From NCBI GenBank assembly GCA_001970955.1, contig MPUH01000390.1, positions 1 to 58,455 of the forward strand: DNA of 58,455 nucleotides, given 5' to 3'. The translations under genes were made by a program, and so were the position numbers. Below the pieces are notes generated by a model. That model did not search any database and was not told the DNA's origin. It saw only the letters and a program-made list of their open reading frames with translations. The DNA is from Stentor coeruleus (taxonomy: Eukaryota; Ciliophora; Heterotrichea; Heterotrichida; Stentoridae). Shown one piece after another: positions 11,001-19,940 of this stretch (position 1 is the stretch's first letter; each line of letters begins with the position of its first letter).

Positions 11001-14000
11001 TTCCATATACAAAATAATATCGCTTAAAACTCTAAATTTAGCTTCATCCTGTTCTATATCTTGCTCAAAAGATGAGCCTAATATAAGCCTATGATCTTTA
11101 AGATATTTAGAAAAATACAACTCAGTTAAATATAAAGCAACATCTTTTCTACAAATTATCATCAAATATCTTGAATCTTCTTCTGCAAGATTTTCACTAA
11201 CAAGATCCATCGGTTTAAAATTAGGCTTATCCTCTTTACAAACCCTTTCATTTTTCATTATCATTTCCAAAATTTCCTTATCACCTTCAAGCTTTCCCCC
11301 AAAGTTTCTACAGATACCTTTAAATATTTTTTCTATCTTCTTATCTCTATATTGTACATCCTTAAAAAATTTAGACACATATTTGATCATATGATAAAAA
11401 TCTCTCAACCCATAAAAATCAGAATTTTGGCTTTTAGCAAATTTTTTCTTCATTTCGTTATAAGCTTCAGCTAAGTTTGATACAATTTCTGCATATTCTA
11501 TCTGATAATTTTCTTTAGCAATAGAGTTATACAAAGTGCAAGCAGTCTCTTTAAGCTCATCACTTTCAGGGTCAGGCCTGGCTAAATAAAGTGTCCTATT
11601 CATTTTTGAAGCATCTAAACGCCAATTAGAAATTCCAATAAACCCAACAGTCCTGGTCTCATTTTCTAATAGTCCATGCAAAACTTTTAAAGGATTATGT
11701 TTAGATATTTCAGCAAGGCCAATTTCATCAAATACGACAATAGGTAAAAGATGCTTACTTGAATTAAATTTTTCAGCCCTTATAAAAACTTGTTCAACTC
11801 CTTCTGATGTGCATGTATCAGAGCCTTGAAAACTAATAATCTGAAGTTCTGGAAGGGATTGGAAGTAAATATCTTGAGATTTATCTCCTCTTAAACTTGA
11901 TGCTATTATTTGTATAGCTAAAGACTTGCTACAACCTGGTTTGCCGCAGATTAAAATTGGGATTTTGTTAAGAACACAAGGAATTATGGCAAATATGTTT
12001 TCTAGTAATGCTTGGTTTAAAGCTATACCTTCAGGGACAAGCAACCTGGACATAAGGTCGTGCTGTTCGGATTTTATTAAGTTTTCAATGTTCACTTTAG
12101 TGAACGAAAAACCTTTTTTAGCTAAATTTTCAATGATTATATTGTAAAAATCTTCTCTTTGCTCATTAGATGAAATTCTGAGGAAGTAGCAATGGAAAAA
12201 AGATAAAACTCCTGCTTTCATAGCGTTGCTTTCTGCTAATCGTCCAATATTCGCTAAATATTTCTTTTCTATTTCTTTGTATTTAGGTGAAGGGATCCTC
12301 GTTCTATCTTCCAAAGACTTTTTAAACCAATTATACAAAGTTATAAATCTCAACACATCCCTTAAACTAACACTGCTCACATCTTCTTTCTTCTGAAAAT
12401 AATCATGTGCCAAACACAAAATTGTTACAAACAATTCTTTATATTCAACTTTTCCCTGATCCAACATACTACAAATATACTCCCTTATCTCATTTTTTTT
12501 CAATGTCCCAAAATCCCACACAAACTCAATAGCTTTATCAGGTAATGGTTTTACTATATGCACTAATCGATTATTTTGTGTTTGCCCAATCCTTGTTTTC
12601 TTAACACCAACATTTTCCCCATATAAATTTAAAGTCTTTTTTGCTCTATAAGGATTACAAGCACCAACAAAAATAATATTCGGGCTTAAATTTATATCTT
12701 CGATTTTTTTCTCACAAAGAATATCAGTTATCATACCAACACAATCACTTGTATTAAACTCATCAAAAAATATCCAAAAACGCTCTGTCGGGTTTTTTTG
12801 CGCTTTATTATTAAGTAATGTAAGTTTTTCTGATATGTATTCTGATGTGATTCCTGAGTGAATGCATATGATTTCTAGTTCCTCTTGAAGTATTTGAGTG
12901 ACAAAAAAGCGTATAAGCGAAGTTTTTCCACACCCTGTTTCACCCATGATAATAAGTGGAACATTTGATACACAGCGTAAGTAGATAAGATTCATTTTTA
13001 AGAAATTGTCAGGTGTAAGAATGTATCCAGATTTAGACAACTCCTCAAGTTGATCAGATCTAATATCTTTTGGGTCTTTAACTTTTAAGTTTTTTTTTAA
13101 ATCATCACCACGTTTTTCAATAAGCTTTTTCAATGAAAATTGCATATAAAAAGATAAAAGTTTATCCATTAATGAAGCACTATCAAAAGTACTATAATCA
13201 TCAATATAAGCATTTTCTTGTGATATTGCTTGAGAAATCCCAGAAGTGAAATTTGGAATGTTATTACTTTTGTATGTTTCTTCTAAGTACTTTTGTATTT
13301 GTAAAAACTTTTTGATACTTTCAGGGATCATTTTCGGGTTACGATATATGCAAATATTCTCCCCTTCATCTAAGAAAATCATAGTAAAATGATTTGAATT
13401 TTCCCATTTAATTGTATTAGTAAAGTCTTGATTTTCTCGTTCTCCTTGATCTTTATCTTGCCTTTTAACTGCTTTTAAAGCTGTAGTTTGACTATTCTTA
13501 ACTGAATCCAAGCACTTTGACGTGAACTCTTTTGTTGTTTCAATAATACTTTCAAGAATATTATACCTTATATTATCAAAAGCACTAGCTTTTACATTAG
13601 TAAAATTGGTTTTTTGCAGACTCAGCATTTCTATACTATATGAACTATTTTCAAATGACCTCAAAAGTTTCGATAAAATATTCACAAATGTTTTCAACTG
13701 ATGATAAGTCGGATTTTCCCCACAGTTTCTCTGAAAATAAAATTCCATAAAAAATTGAACATCTTTTCTATGCATAAGTTTGAATTTGTTTTCATTATAA
13801 TTGAACTCTTCTGTATCAATGCTTTTATTATAAAAACTTGCTAGATAATTAGTGATATAGTTGATATCTTTATCTATTTTTAGATTATCAATACTGAAAG
13901 ATTCTATAAAGATTTCGTTTAGCATGGTTAAAAAGCTTAAAGAGGATAGTAAGGTATTTTGGAAGGTGTTAGCGATTTCTATATAAACTTGAGAGCCTTC

Positions 14001-16292
14001 AGGGAGGTAAAAGTGGAATTTAGAGTTGTAGTATTGCTGAAAAAGAGCTAGGGAAAATAAAAGTTGATGAATAGAGTCAAAATCTTCTATGTAGTTTAAT
14101 TGGAAATGGTAAGCCATTGGGCGCTTATATTGATGTTTTTTAAGCATTTTGATAATACTGTAAGCACTACTGCTACCTGATATATTTAGTTCAACCCTTT
14201 CTAGATTTTGTTCTGCAGCTTCTTGTATGATTTTTGTGGTTTTACCAAGACCAACATATGCTGAACTCACTACTTTTACATTTTTGCATATGGATTTGAT
14301 AAGTGTTTTTAAAGTTTCGTGATGAATTATCTGATATCCGTATATATTCTGAATAGGAATCTCATTTTGATACCTCAAGTAATTAACAAAATTGCATTTA
14401 ATATCTTCAGTCACAACTGCTAAATGAAATTTATCAGTTTGACTGCTATAGTATTTTACAAGCTTTGACTTAAGTTTATTTTGAACTTCAAGGGTAAGTT
14501 TTTCTGGATTAACTAATGTATATAAGCAAGCTGGATTTTGGAAGCAGCGATTCATGAATAATTTAAGTTCTCCCCAAAAAATAAAAAAGCTGCAGAAAAA
14601 TACTTCATCAGCATTTGGTATTGGATTAGATGCATTGTAATATATTGTCAATACCCCTTCATAGAATTGTTTTGCTTCACATAGTAAAATTGACCTTGGA
14701 TTTAATTTGGCAGAGCATTCAGATTTTATTTCAAATTCTTGTAATTTTTTAGTAGATTCAAGCCTTCCTATGATTTCTGATATGATGTCTAATTTTTCTT
14801 CGACACTTTTATAGTTTGCGATCGTAGTAGGATCATAATCGAATATAGGATTTTTTTGCATATACATAAATATTGGTTCAACTTTTTTAAGATTTTCGTC
14901 GTTTGGGTTGAAGATATAATCTTCTATTAAGCATATCCTTTTTCCATATAAATAATTTAGACAAGGCCATTCTTTGTATTTAGTTTTCATTATATTTCTC
15001 CACTCTTGGTTATAAGAGTTATAAGTATCTTCATAGACTTTAAAATCATCATATTCACCATTCTTACAGGAAAATACATCAGTTATTTTGATATGCTTTC
15101 TGTATAAAGTCTGACTAATCAAGTTGATATTTTTTAATGTTTTGCTCATTGAAACCACTAGAGATATAAAATCATCAAATATTTTAAGGCTTCTAGTCCT
15201 TTCATCTCCTTCTGATTTTTTATTGATAATCATATGCTTGCTGAGAAGCGCTCGATCCCTAAACTCAATTAAATCCTGCATCCAAAACTTACGCACACAA
15301 GGCTCATCCTCAGCCTTTAGCAAGTACAATCTGACCGTATATTTAACTTTTTTTATCTTCTTAATTCTAAATCTTGATAGCAGCCAAATCTGTTCGATTT
15401 TAGCAATTTTAACTTGCTCTTGATTGTTTATTTCATGATTATAATCTATAAGTAATTTTAAATTTTTACTACAAATTTTCATTCTTTCTATAGTGTTTGA
15501 ATAGTTTTCTTGCTCAAATTTCTTAAGAATAAATTTGAAGTAATCATTTAGAGTTTTATTACCCTTTTGAAGTGTAGCAAAAAAGGACCATAAACTGACA
15601 AATTCTTTAACGATAACTCCTAAATTTTGTTGTGTTGAAGCTTGTTCTTCTAGTCCATCTTCTAAGAAATCTAATTCTTCCTGGGATAATATTTTTATGA
15701 ATTCAAGTAATTCTTTGGATACTTCGCATTCTTTTAAAAAAATTAAAATTTTTTCTCCTTTATCATAAGATTCAAATTTGAAAATCTCATCCCAAAATCT
15801 TAAAATTTTTTCATTAAATTCATTAATTTCTAACTTATCGGATATTTCAAGATAGTCAATGCAAAATTTTAGTGAATCTTGGTCGGATATGTTTAAAAAA
15901 GAATGAACTGATGCTAAATATTGGCATAGAACTAATACCTGCCTTTCAAATAATATAAGATTTAGAAATTGTATTGAATCTTCTAATGATTTGAATTCAG
16001 GAGTTAAGATTTCATATAATAATTTTGACTCTATTTCTAAGTTTTCTGGGGTTACACCTTCAGCTATTTTTTTGAATCTTTTAAACTTGCATTTTCCTGA
16101 AAATACTGATTTAAGTTCTCCATTCATATTATCAATTGAAGTAAGCATTGCTTCAAAAGGGTTATTTTGAAATTCTTTATTTGATTTGATGTATTCTAAA
16201 TAAATTATTGAGTATAAGTATTTTTCGACTTTCCGCGCATGAGCTTGTAGTTCTCCTATTTCATCAGGAATAACGGCTTCACCCAAAGTCAT
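5007..16292 (-). CDS. RNF213-family giant AAA+/RZ-finger protein, C-terminal part
   Basis: 3761 codons from the ATG at 16292 to TAA; the same frame stays open upstream to the TAG at 16380. Two AAA+ modules are clear. The first has Walker A GETGCGKTS (residue ~1117) and Walker B FFDEFN (D1177/E1178). The second has Walker A GKPGCSKS (~1450) and Walker B VFDEIGLAE (D1522/E1523). After them come GSSFEQDIEQDEAKF and SPFLNRFEKRQ, matching blocks typical of RNF213. An RZ-type zinc finger lies at ~3009-3060: C3009-x3-C3013, C3022, C3031-x2-C3034, then EIGGEL and SGHV. In RNF213 the RZ finger drives ubiquitin transfer, including onto bacterial lipopolysaccharide. Here the finger's usual His is Cys, and I see no RING domain. 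Family call is strong; function in this organism is inferred. The C-terminus is Lys/Glu-rich. Confidence 0.88.
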   Translation of the reverse strand: MTLGEAVIPDEIGELQAHARKVEKYLYSIIYLEYIKSNKEFQNNPFEAMLTSIDNMNGELKSVFSGKCKFKRFKKIAEGVTPENLEIESKLLYEILTPEFKSLEDSIQFLNLILFERQVLVLCQYLASVHSFLNISDQDSLKFCIDYLEISDKLEINEFNEKILRFWDEIFKFESYDKGEKILIFLKECEVSKELLEFIKILSQEELDFLEDGLEEQASTQQNLGVIVKEFVSLWSFFATLQKGNKTLNDYFKFILKKFEQENYSNTIERMKICSKNLKLLIDYNHEINNQEQVKIAKIEQIWLLSRFRIKKIKKVKYTVRLYLLKAEDEPCVRKFWMQDLIEFRDRALLSKHMIINKKSEGDERTRSLKIFDDFISLVVSMSKTLKNINLISQTLYRKHIKITDVFSCKNGEYDDFKVYEDTYNSYNQEWRNIMKTKYKEWPCLNYLYGKRICLIEDYIFNPNDENLKKVEPIFMYMQKNPIFDYDPTTIANYKSVEEKLDIISEIIGRLESTKKLQEFEIKSECSAKLNPRSILLCEAKQFYEGVLTIYYNASNPIPNADEVFFCSFFIFWGELKLFMNRCFQNPACLYTLVNPEKLTLEVQNKLKSKLVKYYSSQTDKFHLAVVTEDIKCNFVNYLRYQNEIPIQNIYGYQIIHHETLKTLIKSICKNVKVVSSAYVGLGKTTKIIQEAAEQNLERVELNISGSSSAYSIIKMLKKHQYKRPMAYHFQLNYIEDFDSIHQLLFSLALFQQYYNSKFHFYLPEGSQVYIEIANTFQNTLLSSLSFLTMLNEIFIESFSIDNLKIDKDINYITNYLASFYNKSIDTEEFNYNENKFKLMHRKDVQFFMEFYFQRNCGENPTYHQLKTFVNILSKLLRSFENSSYSIEMLSLQKTNFTNVKASAFDNIRYNILESIIETTKEFTSKCLDSVKNSQTTALKAVKRQDKDQGERENQDFTNTIKWENSNHFTMIFLDEGENICIYRNPKMIPESIKKFLQIQKYLEETYKSNNIPNFTSGISQAISQENAYIDDYSTFDSASLMDKLLSFYMQFSLKKLIEKRGDDLKKNLKVKDPKDIRSDQLEELSKSGYILTPDNFLKMNLIYLRCVSNVPLIIMGETGCGKTSLIRFFVTQILQEELEIICIHSGITSEYISEKLTLLNNKAQKNPTERFWIFFDEFNTSDCVGMITDILCEKKIEDINLSPNIIFVGACNPYRAKKTLNLYGENVGVKKTRIGQTQNNRLVHIVKPLPDKAIEFVWDFGTLKKNEIREYICSMLDQGKVEYKELFVTILCLAHDYFQKKEDVSSVSLRDVLRFITLYNWFKKSLEDRTRIPSPKYKEIEKKYLANIGRLAESNAMKAGVLSFFHCYFLRISSNEQREDFYNIIIENLAKKGFSFTKVNIENLIKSEQHDLMSRLLVPEGIALNQALLENIFAIIPCVLNKIPILICGKPGCSKSLAIQIIASSLRGDKSQDIYFQSLPELQIISFQGSDTCTSEGVEQVFIRAEKFNSSKHLLPIVVFDEIGLAEISKHNPLKVLHGLLENETRTVGFIGISNWRLDASKMNRTLYLARPDPESDELKETACTLYNSIAKENYQIEYAEIVSNLAEAYNEMKKKFAKSQNSDFYGLRDFYHMIKYVSKFFKDVQYRDKKIEKIFKGICRNFGGKLEGDKEILEMIMKNERVCKEDKPNFKPMDLVSENLAEEDSRYLMIICRKDVALYLTELYFSKYLKDHRLILGSSFEQDIEQDEAKFRVLSDIILYMEQGIPIILEDMDSIYSSLYDLFNQNFVKTGPNSKKYCRVALGAQFNPRCFVDQKFKAVVFLEDDDEVLKCTDSPFLNRFEKRQIIIDDLFDIKMHRVAEVLQKWVNSLWSTFSKSENCIWKTSVFPCYSKETLNLLVHFKNSEFKEESLVIEKCKKFLIKTASVDIILLCEMNKLSEEKKEEINDLWCKANRLNFFDYIRIQCGKNGKKLVALTYDNRSIDSLSNDKVYIQKCSNFKCEQDARTDFDKFFKSDSTVIYILEIEYGKEFQHFRFLVNLLVKNELNIFEERSRNKNICILLRLSRNEENRKALYLLNNWKFRMFEYLKEDSKEIASKLLKLNARNIIFNDSFGTFNKHIGDLVQTAIGSLKYESPLHDYKQFITHKFNLEKLLIENNFLQTTFKEKVYKILESQENQKKLALSQLFTDQSIYSEARSAKDALDLYIKSKLTIEFTKIIVELEKKSVINSLIYIQDNEILKEILIFYLQNMGKSRLVVQTKYESNIVRFYEGLKVPFVYEEFSRIKKMYKEYLIIEENYMENNENKENESDESDNEILKNFTEIHTMNTLWREFNEYIIKNDQLQTDIFKDFIKIILQDSLCQLTNFDIVFDFANLFLQKESYSQKILSLMKNSNKIPAFHKILELLKSFSVIDMTQLTSYIIHYNYDEVLQYEKYLVNEEILKKQEKENNSGNESIEEEPAAELYSPHNLNWLKLRNIFDKVIECLIPQSISWNHIKNINNYLNCLQTLESLFDQFDFPHYFKLKNSEKLKLIIQLCKINPSIDLLNDLTSSFKTLSMKEFQKLLETIDNLAITPNEIHRVFRLKIFIYGKLLDASTEYINKIANLINETDLWKYSAFLIDMLIEKAKIEDLVKEAEENSEHLRVIDEGDNEYLREINQLIKDTGEKSNFALMICDRIEKILSCMDDFELGSLRNLIHRYTEALNNKNDNLANLTRIISAARIRNFLDYYTQNLFKEEYELTVNENDYLNEFSTIIKEYDVKDYELYCFKFIKSIKKFRMPGLFIFLKSKKDFWQYDVDSLNIGSRLNIFPYSILPNASYLDIQEFVRLVPENIESLDQFISIKNNYEARFYILLAFINEVFSNYHKANNDMSSYKNWFTKKENMLRTIQGREFTVFIKFLVNNFPKNCFFHLNEDASEQRLLEIQSCVFVVAIAIGFSFIDNPLSSMFFDYKGQVPEDFANHMNSLYCLGEEPNKLHDYLKFIYENYNIMKSTTFIEGFSKSGFYKCSDDCDYLYIINKCGGDYEIRKCPFCSKEIGGELYENIKRSGHVNLTDQEALQYLQSKIEEYNNRDRHGFHVTENIITLTSVRKLKHRVTFNLLNLMTNSVLEFLCIAELVPINEMKKFIRTEDEIIKVLEKNIETNFHEIYISIQTQDNNVWILSAFSTLPQLLLSNPNLPISKQIRDGFEEVFEAKIFSISQIELINNFKAIIKNMINASNIIKYIEEQEIPDTQEYPNWHLFRLVEKASFDSMQQAFKFSNRKAELKILHIIIENYSEFKKVNNFWPIINLCKKLLKRYSFEISRYEANQKKMKDVLIDNPSLKKNFTDFLSAWNKLSITSAFDSKTLQKPEFNNDTTLGHFLIENTQDTQSTLVVAAIKYLARIQNKFLDMIYEDDNDNDRVSFPVFSLNESDVIGMDMNLERLIQNCSLNKPQYSLGSDIIYDFDRVQLNLIKNIRKAKFINPEKLLCIQYQYELLDSRGKYSGIISEIREKIPQKALQQNDLNGIEKHLKEAFKEESTSISKVYNWLDRVLCHIKNLKVKSNELISEVQQFHITHSSNLNKLYSYFSNFKLENIISIYEYIELRSYPFFIKTIGEEFKKSLDTPSKLLKIWENFPTDKYLILTSKTNQEIQKEQAELLSKLKIEFINVIKRIIIRLLSTNIKPEFYLNEYLGCQSYWNQEYIKYIDDVYKAFPDDVKLCEAMNLKEKLEEIQKDEEKEKEKEKERQRLQNNREENKSDFRRISAKKVKKGKEEKFSY

Positions 16293-16365
16293 GCCATCAA
16301 AATTGTTTCTGAAATCTGAGAAAATCTCATATAAGTTCTCAAAGCCATTGATTTTATTGAAAAAA

Positions 16366-16383
16366 CTATCAAAAAGCCGCTAC
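16366..16383 (-). other. In-frame TAG between RNF213-like segments; possible 18-nt intron
   Basis: The TAG at 16380-16382 is the only barrier between two long minus-strand frames that share the same phase. The 29 codons between it and the next ATG are open and protein-like (LFDSFFNKINGFENLYEIF). The sequence gtagcggctttttgatag (18 nt, GT..AG, length divisible by 3) overlaps the stop and could be spliced out without changing phase. It is longer than the usual 15-16 nt. Alternatives: sequencing error, real nonsense change, readthrough, or two genes. Confidence 0.5.
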
Positions 16384-19300
16384 AAATTACTCATGTCTTT
16401 TTCTAATAAAATAAATTTATTTGTTTTTTCCTTTAAAGATTTTGAGAAATTCGTTGATTTGTTAGTGTTATTATGTACAAATTTAACATAATCCATAAAT
16501 ATTTCGATTTCTTTTTCATTATAGTTGCTTATGTGCCTAAAGTCTTTCACATGCATTTTCTCAGAATCAATTTCTTGGATAATAGATGAAATATACTGAG
16601 TTAATTTTACTTTGATATTGCAATCCACTTTATTTGCTAACCTTTTGATAAATTTGGATATACAAAATTCGCTATTCGGGTTAATTAATATGCTGGCTTT
16701 AAGGTTATCATCTGTTGGTGTGAATAATTCAAAGCAAAAATCTATAAGTTCTTGCACAATTTGGTTTTCTTTTTCCTTATCACAAGCATTAAGCAATTTA
16801 CATGCAAAATCTTCATAGTTTTTTTTAGCCAATATAATTTCTTTAACTCTATCCACAAAAACTCTTTTAAGAAAAAGGCATTTACAAGAATTCATTGACA
16901 CAAAAATTTGATTAGTAAAGTTTTGGAACTTTTCTAGTAGAAAATTGACTGCAACTAGGCATATTCTATCAAAATTCTCTGTTTCTAGCGGATAAAATTC
17001 GTTATCAATTTCTATAATAAATTGTTGCATTTTAAAATTTTTTTTAGACACCCAATGCTTGAAATAATCTTCAAGCTTGTCAATATTTTGAGTAAATAAG
17101 AGTAACGAATTTGCAAATCCACACTTTTCGATAAATATTTTAATGATTTCTTCTTTGTTAAAGCTGGAGAAAATTTTTTCGCTTTTTATTAATTCTATTA
17201 TTTTTTCATAGGCAGGAATATTTTCTGGTTTAATGTTTTCAGTCTTTGTCATTATTTTCTTTAGGAATTCTCCGAGTTCATGTTGCTGAAATATATTTTT
17301 TGAGTTTTCTGGTAAAGAGATTATAGATTCAATGATTTTTATAAGTTCATGGATGCTCAAGTCTATATTTGAAAGTCTATTGCTAAATAAGCTCTTCAAT
17401 AAAGTTTTATCTAAATCTAAATAAGCGAAATCGATAACTATTTTAACTGCTTTAGTAAGTTGACTAGCTACAGAAATAGCATCTAAAATAATACCGATTT
17501 TCTGTTTTAAGAACAGCTTCTGAGCGATATACACAATGGAATCTATTTCTTCATCATCAATATCCCATTTCAATTCATACCTTTCTTTTGATGTAAATGC
17601 TTCTTTACTCTGATTCAACAACGACCGCCGTGATCTTTGGTGTTCTTTCTCTCCCAATTTTTTTCTTTGCTCTTTATTTCTATTAAATATATGCTTTATA
17701 ATTAAATACACTGAATTTAAATCCTGAAGCTGATCTAAAAATCTGAAATAGACAAATTTTTTGTTTCTACTGCAAATGACAAACAAGTTCATTAGTCCAC
17801 TAAAGGCAGCATTAAACTCTTCTATCTTTTTTAATTCTGTGATACTATTATTGAAGTTTTCTGTATAATTGTTTAGTATTTTGTCTATATTATTAAATTC
17901 GCAATCACTAAATATACTACTATCTAAAATGCCAATTATTGACAATATCCCATTAAGTAAGTGTTTTGAGATTTCTTTATTAAATAATCCTAAGAAAATA
18001 TCGATATTTTTAATAATCTTTTTATGGCTATCTAAATAGTAACTGTATCCTTCATATTTTGATTTAAAACTATTTACAAGAGATTCTAATGCATCATATT
18101 TTTCGGTAATTAACAAAAGCATTGCCACTTCTCCTAGATATAAATAAGGATCTGAAGTTTTAATGTCGGTTTTGCTTGCTTTAGTAATGAAAAAAAATTG
18201 ATATTCCTTCCCTAGTAACACTAAATTTTCCAGTTCTTTTTTCTTTTTTATTATATTAAAATAAATATCATTTAATATTAAACAATAATTGTCTGAGGAA
18301 TTTACTGAAATTGGAGAGGATTCGAAAATAGCAATATTTTTGTTTAATTCATAAGGGTTTTCAGAAAAATTGTAATATTCTAAACCAATTACAGACGAGT
18401 TGGATTTATTTTTGATATGGCATTTTATGTTTTTTATAGTATTAGGATTGTAATATGATTCAAGCAGTACATAAATATTTGATTTTTTGGCTTCACTCAT
18501 TTCTCTCTTTAAAATTTTAACATGACGAATATTTATTTTTTCATAGTTTTCTATTGCAATGATGTCATATATTGAATTATATCTTCCAAGATCTGCGATT
18601 TTAATAAATAATCTCTCAGAATTTTTATAAATCATTAATTTAGCACTTTTTTTAGCTTCTTTAACTATATTTTTATCTTTAGGAACTACTTTAAATATCC
18701 TTAATTTATATTCCATCGCATCTTCTTCCCTCTCTATACATAGCATTCCTAATAACTTTTCATTTATAGTAATCTCAGGAGCAATCACCACAATAAGAAA
18801 GTCAACAGCTTCGTTATTAATTTCATAAAATTCATCAGGATCATTAATTCCAAATCCCTGACTAATTTTAAGTATAGGATTTAAATAGTCAATCCTTTCA
18901 TCCATAGTCTTTCCATTCAAAAAACTGCAAACATCACAATTAATACTAATTTTCCACATAATATCTTCAATTCCTGCGTATGGATTATTTTTTCTTCTTA
19001 TATGACTAGACAGACTATCTTCTTCCATAAAATGCCATGTTATAAGTGTTTCAGTCCAATCTTTAGCATTAATTTGCGTTTGAATATCTTTCAATTGATT
19101 AATATTTTTTCTAATAATTTGTGGTAAGGAAATTTCTTTAATTGATGATTCTGGAGTTGCAGTACTTTTATTGTCTAAAGAGTCAATTTTTTCTTGATTT
19201 ATATAGTGAGAATTTATAGGACTTGAATCCTCATCCGCTTTGAGAGAACCTTCTTGATAATCAGGGACTATACTTGCTATTGGAATAGGCATTTTTTCCT

Positions 19301-19940
19301 CTTCATTTTGATGTTGCGAATTTCTTGAACTATTTGTCGCGTTTTTTTCATTCTCAGATTTTGTCAAAGAAAAAGATTCTTTGTCTTCTTCAATAATAGC
19401 TTTATTATTTTGAGGAGTTATTTGAAAGTTTTCATCAGGCTTTTGGGTTTTTTTAACTAGGCTTATGCATTTTTCAGGAATATCACTAGTATTCGAACTT
19501 GAAATTGAAGGATCTAAGCTAACTGAAGATTGGTTTGTTGGGATTTCTTGGCTTTGAGATGATTCTGATGATTTTGGATATAGATAAGGACTGATTGCCT
19601 GATTAGTTTTTGTGCATGGGAAAGGTTCACATTCTAAGCTACTTTGAATTGATGATGGACTTTTATTCATTGCTAGATCCCTAATATTGATTTTAGAATT
19701 TTCATCACATACTGTATTGTATTCCATCAAATTTTGATCGAAACTTTTTGTTTCTGTAGTTTTAATAGATTGCTGATGAACTTCATCCTTTTCACTTAAA
19801 TCTTCATCTGATTCGTCAGGTTTAATTTTTTTCTTTTCAATTATTTTATCCTCTTCTTTAAGGCTTGATTTATTCTCTTCATTTATTTTCTGCTCCAGAT
19901 TGTCATTTGACTTTTTTTTCTTCGGATATTTTTTGATCAT
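16380..19940 (-). CDS. RNF213-like giant protein, middle part
   Basis: 1186 codons in the same frame as the downstream AAA+ segment. Its first ~270 residues are low-complexity Ser/Glu/Lys/Asn sequence that continues the repeat array of the upstream piece (SNDNLEQKINEENKSS is shared). From ~280 on it becomes a folded helical region (for example NPYAGIEDIMWKISINCDVC and SDPYLYLGEVAMLLLITEKY), which by position corresponds to the N-terminal arm before the AAA core of RNF213. The apparent ATG at 19940 lies inside a repeat unit and is unlikely to be a true start. The frame should be joined to 19903-21594 through the homopolymer at 19912-19919. It ends at the single TAG at 16380. Confidence 0.8.
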   Translation of the reverse strand: MIKKYPKKKKSNDNLEQKINEENKSSLKEEDKIIEKKKIKPDESDEDLSEKDEVHQQSIKTTETKSFDQNLMEYNTVCDENSKINIRDLAMNKSPSSIQSSLECEPFPCTKTNQAISPYLYPKSSESSQSQEIPTNQSSVSLDPSISSSNTSDIPEKCISLVKKTQKPDENFQITPQNNKAIIEEDKESFSLTKSENEKNATNSSRNSQHQNEEEKMPIPIASIVPDYQEGSLKADEDSSPINSHYINQEKIDSLDNKSTATPESSIKEISLPQIIRKNINQLKDIQTQINAKDWTETLITWHFMEEDSLSSHIRRKNNPYAGIEDIMWKISINCDVCSFLNGKTMDERIDYLNPILKISQGFGINDPDEFYEINNEAVDFLIVVIAPEITINEKLLGMLCIEREEDAMEYKLRIFKVVPKDKNIVKEAKKSAKLMIYKNSERLFIKIADLGRYNSIYDIIAIENYEKINIRHVKILKREMSEAKKSNIYVLLESYYNPNTIKNIKCHIKNKSNSSVIGLEYYNFSENPYELNKNIAIFESSPISVNSSDNYCLILNDIYFNIIKKKKELENLVLLGKEYQFFFITKASKTDIKTSDPYLYLGEVAMLLLITEKYDALESLVNSFKSKYEGYSYYLDSHKKIIKNIDIFLGLFNKEISKHLLNGILSIIGILDSSIFSDCEFNNIDKILNNYTENFNNSITELKKIEEFNAAFSGLMNLFVICSRNKKFVYFRFLDQLQDLNSVYLIIKHIFNRNKEQRKKLGEKEHQRSRRSLLNQSKEAFTSKERYELKWDIDDEEIDSIVYIAQKLFLKQKIGIILDAISVASQLTKAVKIVIDFAYLDLDKTLLKSLFSNRLSNIDLSIHELIKIIESIISLPENSKNIFQQHELGEFLKKIMTKTENIKPENIPAYEKIIELIKSEKIFSSFNKEEIIKIFIEKCGFANSLLLFTQNIDKLEDYFKHWVSKKNFKMQQFIIEIDNEFYPLETENFDRICLVAVNFLLEKFQNFTNQIFVSMNSCKCLFLKRVFVDRVKEIILAKKNYEDFACKLLNACDKEKENQIVQELIDFCFELFTPTDDNLKASILINPNSEFCISKFIKRLANKVDCNIKVKLTQYISSIIQEIDSEKMHVKDFRHISNYNEKEIEIFMDYVKFVHNNTNKSTNFSKSLKEKTNKFILLEKDMSNL

